A stretch of DNA of 5,814 bases, taken from a bacterium. GTDB taxonomy: Bacteria; Patescibacteriota; Doudnabacteria; UBA920. Positions 1 to 5,389 of the stretch are shown in pieces. The notes under the pieces were generated by a model. It saw nothing but the letters and a program-made list of their open reading frames with translations. It was not told the origin of the DNA and made no database searches. The stretch is from NCBI GenBank assembly GCA_021789715.1, contig JAJYJE010000008.1, forward strand, positions 1 through 5,814, given 5' to 3'. Position 1 is the stretch's first letter. The number at the start of each line of letters is the position of its first letter. The position numbers and the translations under genes were made by a program.

Positions 1-1
1 T

Positions 2-76
2 TTTGTCGAAATTGACGGACGGCCGCGCGTGGAAGATGTCACTCAAAAAATCAATCAATCATTAGAACTGGAATAG
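2..76 (+). CDS. C-terminal end of an adenylate-kinase-like protein (5' partial)
   Basis: The first 24 codons read in frame 2 end at TAG (74-76). The residues (FVEIDGRPRVEDVTQKI...) resemble the C-terminal tail of bacterial adenylate kinases, where a beta strand (I-x-I-D/N-G) is followed by a helix of the type 'xxEVxxEI'. Adenylate kinase interconverts ATP + AMP and 2 ADP in the cytoplasm. The catalytic part lies outside the window, so the identity rests on the tail and on context: the next genes are another kinase of the same superfamily and map, the order seen at the end of many CPR ribosomal-protein operons (secY-adk-map). The family call is moderately sure; the exact gene is less so. Confidence 0.55.
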   Translation, partial: FVEIDGRPRVEDVTQKINQSLELE

Positions 77-98
77 CCACAAATTCAAAAAACAACAT

Positions 99-131
99 AA
101 CAATTTAACAAGCCTGTTATATTAAATTGTT
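99..131. repeat. AT-rich inverted repeat between the two kinase genes
   Basis: AACAATTTAA (99-108) and TTAAATTGTT (122-131) are perfect 10-bp complements around a 13-nt spacer. A competing smaller hairpin, TAACA/TGTTA, closes a 4-nt loop at 106-119. The stem is almost free of G-C pairs and no long U tract follows, so it is a poor intrinsic terminator. It could be an operator, an mRNA processing or stability element, or chance in AT-rich spacer DNA. It fills most of the 73-nt gap before the next start codon. Confidence 0.4.
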
Positions 132-149
132 TAACTGTTAAGCCGGACC

Positions 150-770
150 ATGGCCAAGCAACCTCTAAATCTCATACTCCTCGGCGACCCTGCCGCGGGC
201 AAAGCCACGCATGCCGCGTATCTTTGCAAGCGCTACAATATGGTCGATTTAGACATGGGCAAAGAATTACGAAAGCTCAAAGAACGCAGCAAAGCGTTTG
301 AAGCCAAGCTTAAAGGCACTTATAACAGGGGCAATCTCACCCAGACCTCCATTGTCCGCGGCATCTTACAAAAGAAAATCTTTAGCACGCCTAAAAACAA
401 AGGCATCCTGTTCGACGGCAATCCGAAAATGATCGGCGAAGCTAAACTGGTAGCTAAATGGCTCAAGGACCAGGGCCGCGCCGCGCCCTTGGTTATTTAT
501 ATGAGCATTCCCATGAAAGAAACCGTCCGCCGCATGACCGAGCGCAAGGCTGACTTTGCGGGAAAATTTGGCCGGCGCGACGACGACAACGCCGCGGCGC
601 TCAACAATCGCGTCAAATACTACCGCAAAAACATTACCGAGGTGGTGGCTTATTTTGGCAAAATCTACCGGTATAAAAAAATATCGAGTAACGCCCCTGT
701 GCCAAAGGTAAGAAAAATTTTGGTTAGACTGATTGAAAATTACCGGGCGGACAATCCGCATATTAAATGA
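150..770 (+). CDS. Divergent adenylate-kinase-family nucleoside monophosphate kinase
   Basis: A 206-aa cytoplasmic P-loop kinase of the adenylate/nucleoside monophosphate kinase family, expected to transfer phosphate from ATP to an NMP. Visible parts in order: P-loop GDPAAGKAT at residues 12-20 (usual form GxPGxGKGT); NMP-binding helix DLDMGKELR at 33-41; 'GILFDGNPK' at 85-93, where adenylate kinases have G-F-P-R; 'VIYMSIP' core strand at 115-121; a very short lid between ERK (131-133) and GRRDDD (141-146); and the arginine-bearing helix NNRVKYYRKN at 152-161. The AMP-contacting Arg of the GFPR motif is Lys93, and the P-loop has Ala for the conserved Gly at positions 15 and 19. Specificity may therefore have shifted or activity dropped. 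The ATG at 150 has no clear Shine-Dalgarno. The stop overlaps the map start, suggesting co-translation. Family call sure; substrate unknown. Confidence 0.85.
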   Translation: MAKQPLNLILLGDPAAGKATHAAYLCKRYNMVDLDMGKELRKLKERSKAFEAKLKGTYNRGNLTQTSIVRGILQKKIFSTPKNKGILFDGNPKMIGEAKLVAKWLKDQGRAAPLVIYMSIPMKETVRRMTERKADFAGKFGRRDDDNAAALNNRVKYYRKNITEVVAYFGKIYRYKKISSNAPVPKVRKILVRLIENYRADNPHIK

Positions 771-1561
771 ACTTAAGGACGCCTTCCAAGAACCCAATGA
801 CAAAACACGGCTGGATTAAAACCGGGGAAGAAATTAACACGATAGCGGAAGGCGGCGAGGTCCTCCGCGATATTTTACTGCGGACTGCCGCTCTGGCGAA
901 ACCCGGCGCTTCCACCTGGGAACTCAATGAATTTGCCGACCGGGAAATAGTAAAGGCAGGCGGGCGGCCGAGCTTTAAAGGCTATGGGCCGAAAAAAAAT
1001 CCGTTCCCTGCGGCGCTCTGCACGTCGATTAACGACGTTGTCGTCCACGGCATCCCGTCGCGCGAGGCAATCTTAAAAAACGGCGATATCATCAGCCTCG
1101 ATATCGGCATGGAATATAAAAACTTATACACCGATACCGCCATGACCGTCGGAGTTGGTACGATCTCGGCAAAAGCCCAAAAACTGATCGACACAACCAA
1201 AAAAGCGCTGAATGCCGCCATTGCCCAAGCATCTGCCGGCAATACCACGGGCGATATCGCTTACGCCACCCAAAAAGCGGCGGAAACGGCGGGTTTTTCG
1301 GTAGTGCGCGACCTGGTGGGCCACGGCGTAGGCTATGACGTGCACGAAGACCCCTCCGTGCCGAATTACGGCAAGCCGCGCAGCGGTGCCAAACTGCAAA
1401 CCGGCATGGTCATTGCCATTGAACCGATGGTCTGCCAGAGCGAATACTTTCTAGTAATCGACCCCGACGGCTGGACCATCCGCACCCGCGACGGGGGATT
1501 GGCGGCCCATTTTGAACACACTATCGCTATTACCGAGAAAGGGGCGCGAATTTTAACCTAA
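767..1561 (+). CDS. map: Type I methionine aminopeptidase
   Basis: Removes the initiator methionine from nascent proteins, a dimetal (M24, 'pita-bread' fold) cytoplasmic enzyme. All expected active-site residues are visible by motif in the 264-aa frame: substrate His94 (VVVHGIPS), metal ligands Asp112 and Asp123 (LDIGMEYKNLYTDTAM), His186 (GHGVGYDVHEDP, with His193 conserved), Glu219 (AIEPM) and Glu250 (AHFEHTIAI). The N-terminal region lacks the SH3-linker or zinc-finger extensions of longer types, as in E. coli-type enzymes. The start is uncertain. ATG 767 overlaps the upstream stop (ATGA) and would be translationally coupled. ATG 797 gives MTKHGWIKTGEEI, closer to the usual beginning of the family (254 aa). 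Neither has a well-spaced Shine-Dalgarno. It is the last gene of its operon: a terminator follows 18 nt after the stop. Confidence 0.95.
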   Translation: MNLRTPSKNPMTKHGWIKTGEEINTIAEGGEVLRDILLRTAALAKPGASTWELNEFADREIVKAGGRPSFKGYGPKKNPFPAALCTSINDVVVHGIPSREAILKNGDIISLDIGMEYKNLYTDTAMTVGVGTISAKAQKLIDTTKKALNAAIAQASAGNTTGDIAYATQKAAETAGFSVVRDLVGHGVGYDVHEDPSVPNYGKPRSGAKLQTGMVIAIEPMVCQSEYFLVIDPDGWTIRTRDGGLAAHFEHTIAITEKGARILT

Positions 1562-1579
1562 GACTAAAGGCCATTCCAC

Positions 1580-1614
1580 AAAATTACCCGCTTTTGCGGG
1601 TAATTTTTATTTTC
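1580..1614 (+). terminator. Intrinsic terminator after map
   Basis: A perfect 12-bp stem (1580-1591 with 1596-1607, core TTACCCGC/GCGGGTAA) closes a TTTT loop and runs into a T-rich tail (TTTTTATTTT). The A residues before the stem mirror the U tract, so it might also stop transcription from the right, but no gene needs that here. It separates the kinase-map unit from the LysM-like gene. Confidence 0.93.
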
Positions 1615-1669
1615 CGGACCGGCTCTAAGTCCGATTTTATTAAGGCGTCTTTTATTATATCAATCCTAG

Positions 1670-1676
1670 AAGGAGG
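1670..1676 (+). promoter_or_regulatory. Strong Shine-Dalgarno that fixes a GTG start
   Basis: AAGGAGG lies 4 nt before GTG at 1681, an exact anti-16S match with slightly short spacing. It decides the start of the following gene. The longer open frame, starting with ATG at 1594, begins inside the loop of the map terminator and has no ribosome binding site. Translation from GTG puts a hydrophobic signal peptide at the very N-terminus. Confidence 0.88.
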
Positions 1677-1680
1677 ATCT

Positions 1681-2844
1681 GTGCTCAAATTGACACTGCT
1701 CATTGCAGCTTTTTTAATGCTGGGCGGATCCTCGATCCGCGCAGCTGCGACCTATACGGTTACCCTAGGCGAAAATGGAATGAACACGGTCAGCCAAGCC
1801 GTCCAATTGGTTACCGGCAACGCTAATCTGTGGCGCAACCCGCGCGTGCGCGTTTATAATCTTCGTGGCAAGCTGGTCGGCAAAACCCGCCAACAGATGA
1901 GGCACCTGCGGAGCGGCACGAATATTAAAATTAGCGGCTCTTTGGTTCCGGCTTCCAAACTGATGTTTAGCCGGCCCCAGAACGCGGCAGATATTTGCGG
2001 CCGGATTAACGTAAAATTCTGCGCCAGCCGGCTTTTACTGTTTAATAGCGGCATAAACCGCACGGCCATAGAATGGGTAGTGCCGACGTATTTCCCGGCA
2101 ATTCCGCAACCCGCGGTTGCGCCACCGCTTACCCAGCCGCCGGCCAAACTGCGAATTATCCGCGTCACCGTACCCAGGTCATGGCTTAGCTACTGGGAAA
2201 CTTTGGCATCATTTATCGTTTTGGCGATCCTGGCAGGCCTGCTGGCGCTATTTTATCAGCGTTGGCGCGCCATGCGAGAGGACCTGGCAGACTGCCGGGC
2301 CAATCCGCACCGTCCCAGGCCGGGGCAAAATCGCGGCTTCGCGCCCCGCCAATTCTCTGGTTTATCCGTTGAAGAAACCACCATTATTGAAGAACGCGCT
2401 GGCAGCAACCAAGAATCGGCACCCAAGGCTCCGCCCCCGGAGACCAAACCAAAAATGGCGGCAAATGAGAGGTTATCAGCGGACCCGAATACGCAAGCGG
2501 CCGAGACGCCGGACCTGCCAAACATCGCCGAACCTCCGCCGGACCCGCCGCTCGAACAGCGGGCTTATACGCGCAAACTTCGCCAAGCGCTAAACCGGAC
2601 GCCAAAAGAAGAATTGCTTCAAAAGCTGGAAACCGCGCTGTTGTCCCAAGGCGTTTACGCGGACAAAATCGCGCACGAACACTGGCCCGAGGCAGAAATC
2701 ACCGTAAAAACCGGAGATCTCGCCGCCACGAACCGCGCCCTGACGGCTATCCGCCCGCTGCTGACCCCGCAGGCTCCGCGCACGACTTTTACCGGCGGTC
2801 AGGCTGTGCTTACAGTCCGTTTTCTCCAGCCGGAGCTCATATAG
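1681..2844 (+). CDS. Signal-peptide, LysM-like, single-span membrane protein of unknown function
   Basis: A 387-aa protein. Residues 1-23 form a signal peptide (basic K3, hydrophobic LTLLIAAFLML, small-residue end SSIRAAA). Residues 24-84 resemble a LysM glycan-binding fold: AVQLVTGNANLWRNP, then VYNLRGK, then LRSGTNIKI, matching the LysM pattern 'G-N-xx-LW ... N ... pG-x-xI-xI'. Two cysteines (106, 114) could form an external disulfide. A proline-rich stalk covers 139-154. Residues 172-192 are one membrane span, followed by basic RWRAMR, so the C-terminal half should be cytoplasmic (type I topology). That half has a disordered Pro/Glu-rich stretch (about 206-290) and a small predicted alpha/beta domain (about 294-384). 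Likely role, by inference: tethering the cell wall or surface to a cytoplasmic partner. I do not recognise a named family. It has its own ribosome binding site and terminator, so it is probably monocistronic. Confidence 0.85.
   Translation: MLKLTLLIAAFLMLGGSSIRAAATYTVTLGENGMNTVSQAVQLVTGNANLWRNPRVRVYNLRGKLVGKTRQQMRHLRSGTNIKISGSLVPASKLMFSRPQNAADICGRINVKFCASRLLLFNSGINRTAIEWVVPTYFPAIPQPAVAPPLTQPPAKLRIIRVTVPRSWLSYWETLASFIVLAILAGLLALFYQRWRAMREDLADCRANPHRPRPGQNRGFAPRQFSGLSVEETTIIEERAGSNQESAPKAPPPETKPKMAANERLSADPNTQAAETPDLPNIAEPPPDPPLEQRAYTRKLRQALNRTPKEELLQKLETALLSQGVYADKIAHEHWPEAEITVKTGDLAATNRALTAIRPLLTPQAPRTTFTGGQAVLTVRFLQPELI
1724..1740. repeat. 7-bp perfect palindrome with 3-nt loop in the signal-peptide codons
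   Basis: GCGGATC-CTC-GATCCGC lies 43 nt downstream of the GTG start and encodes the end of the signal peptide (GGSSIRA). It has the same design (7-bp arms, 3-nt loop, G-G-A-T core) as the hairpin inside thrS at 3137-3153. It could be a small repeat unit or an mRNA hairpin near the translation start; chance is possible. Confidence 0.55.
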
Positions 2845-2863
2845 CAGTTTGAGTAATCGCAAC

Positions 2864-2894
2864 GTCACGACATCGTTGTTTTCGAACTCGTGAC
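2864..2894. repeat. Inverted repeat just before the terminator
   Basis: GTCACGA (2864-2870) and TCGTGAC (2888-2894) are perfect 7-bp complements with a 17-nt loop, placed 6 nt before the terminator stem. It has no U tract of its own. It may act as a 3'-end stabilising hairpin or an attenuator partner, or have no function. Confidence 0.4.
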
Positions 2895-2899
2895 ACTTC

Positions 2900-2936
2900 C
2901 GGGCAGACAGGCTTACCCTGCCTGCCCGCTTTTTTT
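2900..2936 (+). terminator. Intrinsic terminator of the LysM-like gene
   Basis: A G-C-rich stem (2900-2911 with 2917-2928: CGGGCAG...CTGCCCG, one A-C mismatch in the middle) has a 5-nt loop and is followed by seven T residues (2930-2936). It lies about 55 nt after the stop codon at 2844 and faces the thrS terminator. Confidence 0.9.
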
Positions 2937-2960
2937 ATGCGACTTGCCAAAGCTGATCTG

Positions 2961-3004
2961 AAAAAACGAAAATACTGCCATACCACAGGCCATGGCAGTA
3001 TTTT
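2961..3004 (-). terminator. Intrinsic terminator of thrS
   Basis: Read on the - strand, a perfect 13-bp stem AAAATACTGCCAT/ATGGCAGTATTTT (3004-2992 with 2981-2969) closes a 10-nt loop. It is followed by CG and six T residues (2966-2961). It starts 19 nt after the thrS stop. The A/U ends of the stem make it potentially bidirectional, which would back up the convergent + strand terminator. Confidence 0.9.
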
Positions 3005-3023
3005 GTAATTTTGGGCCTACCCG

Positions 3024-4862
3024 TTATTTCTTTTTTTCAATTTCGGTTTGAATTCTGGCAAGAAACTTCTTAAGCGGCAGCGCGCCCAGGTCTTTGCCTT
3101 CGCGGGTGCGTACCGCCACCTTCCACGCGGAGCGTGATCCGGCTCCGCCGGATTTGGCTTCCTTCTCTCCCAGGATCAGCTGATAGGGAATCTTTTGCAT
3201 TGCCGCTTCGCGGATTTTCTTGCCGATAGATTCGTCGCGGTCGTCTAATTCGGCCCTCAAGCGCAAGTTATCAGCCGTCAGCTCTTTGAAAACTTTCTTG
3301 GCGTACGCGTTCTGCTTTTTGGAAATCGGCAGGACGGAAATCTGCACAGGGGACAGCCACAGCGGCAACATACCGGCATAATGTTCGATCAGTAAACCAA
3401 TAAAACGCTCCAAGGAACCGTAAATCACCCGATGTACGACCACGGGAGTCTTCCGGTTACCATCCTTGTCCACATATTCCAAGCCAAACCGTTTTGGCTG
3501 CTGGAAATCGAGCTGGATGGTCCCTGTCTGCCATTCGCGGCCCAGAGCATCTTTCATCAAAATATCGATTTTTGGGCCATAAAAAGCGCCGTCGCCTTCT
3601 TCAATAAAATACTCCTTGCCGCTTTTTTCCAAAATTCGTTTCAGCGCGGCCTCGGCTTTGTCCCAGGTCTTGATATCACCCAAAAAACCTTCCGGCCTGG
3701 TACCGAGGCGATAGCGATACTGCATCTTAAATATGCCATAAAATAGTTTAGCGATTTTAAAAATTTCGCCAAACTCGCTTTCGATCATATCTTCGGTAAT
3801 ATAGTTATGGGAATCGTCCTGGCGGAACGAACGGACCCGCAATAACCCATTCAGCGTGCCGGCCAATTCGTAGCGGTGCAAAATATCGGTATCGGACAAG
3901 CGAAGCGGTAGATCCTTGTAACTGCGCAAGCGGCTGCCGAACACCAGCATGGCATTCGGGCAGTTCATGGCTTTTACCCCATAGACATCATTTTCACCCA
4001 TATCAGCAATAAACATATTCTCCTTATAGTGATCCCAGTGGCCGGAAATTTCCCACAATTCTTTTTTATTGACCAAGGGCGCCGAAATTTCCTGATAACC
4101 TCGCCGGGCATGCTCGGTGCGCCAAAATTGCAGCAGTTCGTTCAGCACCACCATTCCTTTAGGCAACCAATAGGGCTCGCCTGGCGCCGTCGGGTGGAAC
4201 ATAAACAAGTCAAGTTTTGGGCCGAGCACTTTATGGTCGCGCTTGGCCGCCTCCTCAAGCTGCTTCAAATAAGCCTGCAACTCATCTTTAGTCTCGAACG
4301 CCAAGCCGTAGATGCGCTGCATCTGGGGATTTTTCTGGTCGCCTCGCCAGTAAGCGCCGGAGGCGCGGTCGAGCTTAAAAGCATCGGTGCGGATGCGGGA
4401 AGTACTATCCACGTGTCCGCCGCGGCAAAGATCGATAAACTTGCCGGTTTGGTAAAGAGAAACTTTTTCAGGAGATCCCGGATCCGCCTTTCCACTTTCC
4501 ACTTTTAACTTTTCACTGTTCAATATCTCATCCGCTTTAGTAGTCCCGAACTTTTCGATATCTCCAATCAACTGCACTTTAAACGGCTGGTTCCTGTCCG
4601 CAAAAAACTTTTTTGCTTCCGCCGTCGTCATTTCCTGCCGCTCGAACGCCAGCTTTTCCTGAACCAGCGCCCGCATCCGCTTTTCCAGCTTCGACAGGTC
4701 TTGCGGAGTCAGGGAGCGGGGGAGCAAAAAATCATAGTAAAAACCGTTCTCAATAACCGGCCCCACGCCAAGCTGGGCCTTGGGAAACATTTCCAAAACC
4801 GCGCTGGCTAAAATATGGGCAAGCGAATGGCGAAGATTGTGAAGTTTTTGATTCTGTTCCAT
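3024..4862 (-). CDS. thrS: Threonyl-tRNA synthetase lacking the TGS domain
   Basis: Charges tRNA-Thr with threonine (class II synthetase, cytoplasm). Numbering from ATG 4862 (612 aa): the protein opens at the editing domain with HSLAH (12-16) and CRGGHV (146-151), the zinc-like Ser-clearing site. Catalytic core follows: MNCPNA with zinc ligand Cys301, motif 2 around HRYELAG (329-335), QDDSH with zinc ligand His352, VVHRVIYGS with zinc ligand His477 and motif 3 GSLERFIG (482-489). The anticodon-binding domain ends the protein (PVQISVLP ... KVAVRTREGKD). The N-terminal TGS domain of E. coli ThrRS is absent. A longer frame from TTG 4889 exists, but those codons lie in an A/T repeat, so ATG 4862 (weak GGGA upstream) is preferred. 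Compared with E. coli ThrRS from memory, about 24 extra residues lie near 115-133 and about 9 near 572-580, both over repeat-like DNA. Confidence 0.97.
   Translation of the reverse strand: MEQNQKLHNLRHSLAHILASAVLEMFPKAQLGVGPVIENGFYYDFLLPRSLTPQDLSKLEKRMRALVQEKLAFERQEMTTAEAKKFFADRNQPFKVQLIGDIEKFGTTKADEILNSEKLKVESGKADPGSPEKVSLYQTGKFIDLCRGGHVDSTSRIRTDAFKLDRASGAYWRGDQKNPQMQRIYGLAFETKDELQAYLKQLEEAAKRDHKVLGPKLDLFMFHPTAPGEPYWLPKGMVVLNELLQFWRTEHARRGYQEISAPLVNKKELWEISGHWDHYKENMFIADMGENDVYGVKAMNCPNAMLVFGSRLRSYKDLPLRLSDTDILHRYELAGTLNGLLRVRSFRQDDSHNYITEDMIESEFGEIFKIAKLFYGIFKMQYRYRLGTRPEGFLGDIKTWDKAEAALKRILEKSGKEYFIEEGDGAFYGPKIDILMKDALGREWQTGTIQLDFQQPKRFGLEYVDKDGNRKTPVVVHRVIYGSLERFIGLLIEHYAGMLPLWLSPVQISVLPISKKQNAYAKKVFKELTADNLRLRAELDDRDESIGKKIREAAMQKIPYQLILGEKEAKSGGAGSRSAWKVAVRTREGKDLGALPLKKFLARIQTEIEKKK
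3124..3153. repeat. Two adjacent hairpin palindromes inside thrS
   Basis: CACGC-GGA-GCGTG (3124-3136) is directly followed by ATCCGGC-TCC-GCCGGAT (3137-3153). The second overlaps the first by no bases, and both have 3-nt loops (GGA and its complement TCC). They encode GAGSRSAW in the anticodon-binding domain, at a place where E. coli ThrRS goes straight from ESG to KVAVRT. This looks like a small palindromic unit inserted in frame. Confidence 0.7.
4488..4517 (-). repeat. AAGT-type low-complexity tract inside thrS
   Basis: On the - strand the tract is built from near-repeats AGTGAAA, AGTTAAA, AGTGGAA, AGTGGAA and encodes SEKLKVESGK in the editing domain. It falls in a stretch about 24 residues longer than the corresponding E. 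coli loop. From memory, tracts of this kind also occur between genes in CPR genomes. Confidence 0.6.
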
Positions 4863-4879
4863 AAAATCCCATTCATGTT

Positions 4880-4905
4880 CAAAATGCAAAAATCAAAATG
4901 CAAAA
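4880..4905. repeat. Tandem-like 12-bp direct repeats upstream of thrS
   Basis: CAAAATGCAAAA occurs at 4880-4891 and again at 4894-4905, with a third partial copy (CAAAATGACA) from 4901. The repeats sit in the thrS 5' flank and overlap the codons of the rejected TTG start, which argues that those codons are not coding. Confidence 0.65.
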
Positions 4906-4930
4906 TGACAATTAACAAATGAAAATAACT

Positions 4931-4946
4931 GTCCGCCGCGGCGGAC
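4931..4946. repeat. 16-bp perfect GC palindrome upstream of thrS
   Basis: GTCCGCCG/CGGCGGAC is fully self-complementary and stands out in very AT-rich surroundings, about 70 nt before the thrS start. It may be a dispersed palindromic element, a protein-binding site or a 5'-UTR cruciform. No U tract follows on the - strand (AGTTATTTTC), so it is not a good terminator. Confidence 0.75.
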
Positions 4947-4987
4947 TCCAAAATTTCCCACTTTGATTTTTTAATTTTAATTTGCTT

Positions 4988-5049
4988 AAAAAATACAAAA
5001 CCCCAGAATCCAGCTTTCGATCGTTAGATCAAAAACTAAATCCTGGGGT
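4988..5049 (-). terminator. Long G-U-rich terminator hairpin upstream of thrS
   Basis: On the - strand, 23 consecutive pairs form between 5049-5027 and 5022-5000 around a UAAC loop. Eighteen are Watson-Crick and five are G-U. It is followed by UUUGUAUUUUUU (to 4988). On the + strand those five G-U pairs become C-A mismatches, so the structure works only in - strand RNA. It lies about 125 nt before the thrS start. It is either the end of a separate small RNA or an attenuator in the thrS leader. Confidence 0.85.
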
Positions 5050-5258
5050 CTCGTCGCTCCCCCTAGTGTTAAGCTCGGGAGAGTATAAGACGTTTCCGTC
5101 CCAGTTCTCCCGCTTTTCTTTTACGAATGGTTTCGACATTCATCCGCTACTTAAAAAACGGGACTTTGACCTGCGAGTCTCTAGAACCGCGCAGATTCAT
5201 ATTCATTTGTTTCAAGCTCCACGGTTGGTAGCCGTATCAGCACTTGAAGAACTGGAGT
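4988..5258 (-). ncRNA. Candidate structured non-coding RNA, family not recognised
   Basis: Between a - strand promoter and the long terminator there is about 265-270 nt of RNA with many helices. A closing stem joins UCCAGUUCUUC (5256-5246) to GAGAACUGGG (about 5109-5100). Inside it lie CAAG/CUUG with ACGG/CCGU (5246-5213), AUCUGCG/CGCAGGU (5196-5190 with 5175-5169) and AUGAAUG/CAUUCGU (5143-5137 with 5129-5123). After it come GACG-GAAA-CGUC, a GNRA-capped hairpin (5100-5089), CUCUCCC/GGGGGAG (5083-5077 with 5063-5057) and the terminator. I checked by eye for hallmarks of tmRNA, RNase P, SRP RNA, 6S, T-box and lysine riboswitches and found none convincing. It could be a free RNA or a thrS leader. 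The + strand open frame across it has only TTG/GTG starts and no ribosome binding site. Confidence 0.6.
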
Positions 5259-5259
5259 A

Positions 5260-5288
5260 ACTATAGCATCTTTGGAGCTAACAAGCAA
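5260..5288 (-). promoter_or_regulatory. Probable promoter of the ncRNA candidate
   Basis: On the - strand TTGCTT (5288-5283) and TATAGT (5265-5260) are separated by 17 nt. The -10 box matches the sigma-70 consensus at 5 of 6 positions and the -35 box at 3 of 6. Expected start is about 5253-5256, right at the 5' strand of the closing stem of the RNA. Confidence 0.55.
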
Positions 5289-5389
5289 GAATGTTTTCCA
5301 CAGCAGGTACCGTGCACAATGCAAGGAATTTCAGGCTTATTTATGGCAAAAATCCGCTCGCCATTATTTTAAGAAAAATTAACAACGAA

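Noticed and set aside
982..1399. - strand open frames opposite map
   Set aside because: Shadows of a gene with fully conserved active-site residues on the + strand; no start signals.
1594..1680. N-terminal extension of the LysM-like gene from ATG 1594
   Set aside because: It starts inside the map terminator loop, lacks a ribosome binding site and would bury the signal peptide; GTG 1681 has AAGGAGG in front.
2117..2593. 158-codon + strand frame within the LysM-like gene
   Set aside because: An Arg/Pro-rich shadow of the GC-rich linker codons, without a ribosome binding site.
4354..4366. GCGCC-GGA-GGCGC palindrome in thrS
   Set aside because: It encodes the conserved R-A-S-G-A-Y stretch that aligns with E. 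coli ThrRS, so it is native coding sequence, not an insertion.
4863..4889. Nine extra N-terminal codons of thrS from TTG 4889
   Set aside because: The codons lie in A/T direct repeats and add residues before the normal beginning of the editing domain; ATG 4862 is sufficient.
4982..5260. 92-codon open frame on the + strand
   Set aside because: Only TTG/GTG starts, no ribosome binding site, no recognisable fold, and the DNA folds as a - strand RNA with strand-specific G-U pairs.
5294..5302. TTTTCCACA, one mismatch from a DnaA box
   Set aside because: A single copy with no cluster, no dnaA/dnaN neighbours and no AT-rich unwinding repeats; not evidence for an origin.
5100..5330. T-box riboswitch for thrS
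   Set aside because: UGGGACG (about 5104-5098) and CGGUACC (upstream of the promoter) only approximate the UGGNACC T-box core, and no specifier loop or antiterminator arrangement could be drawn.
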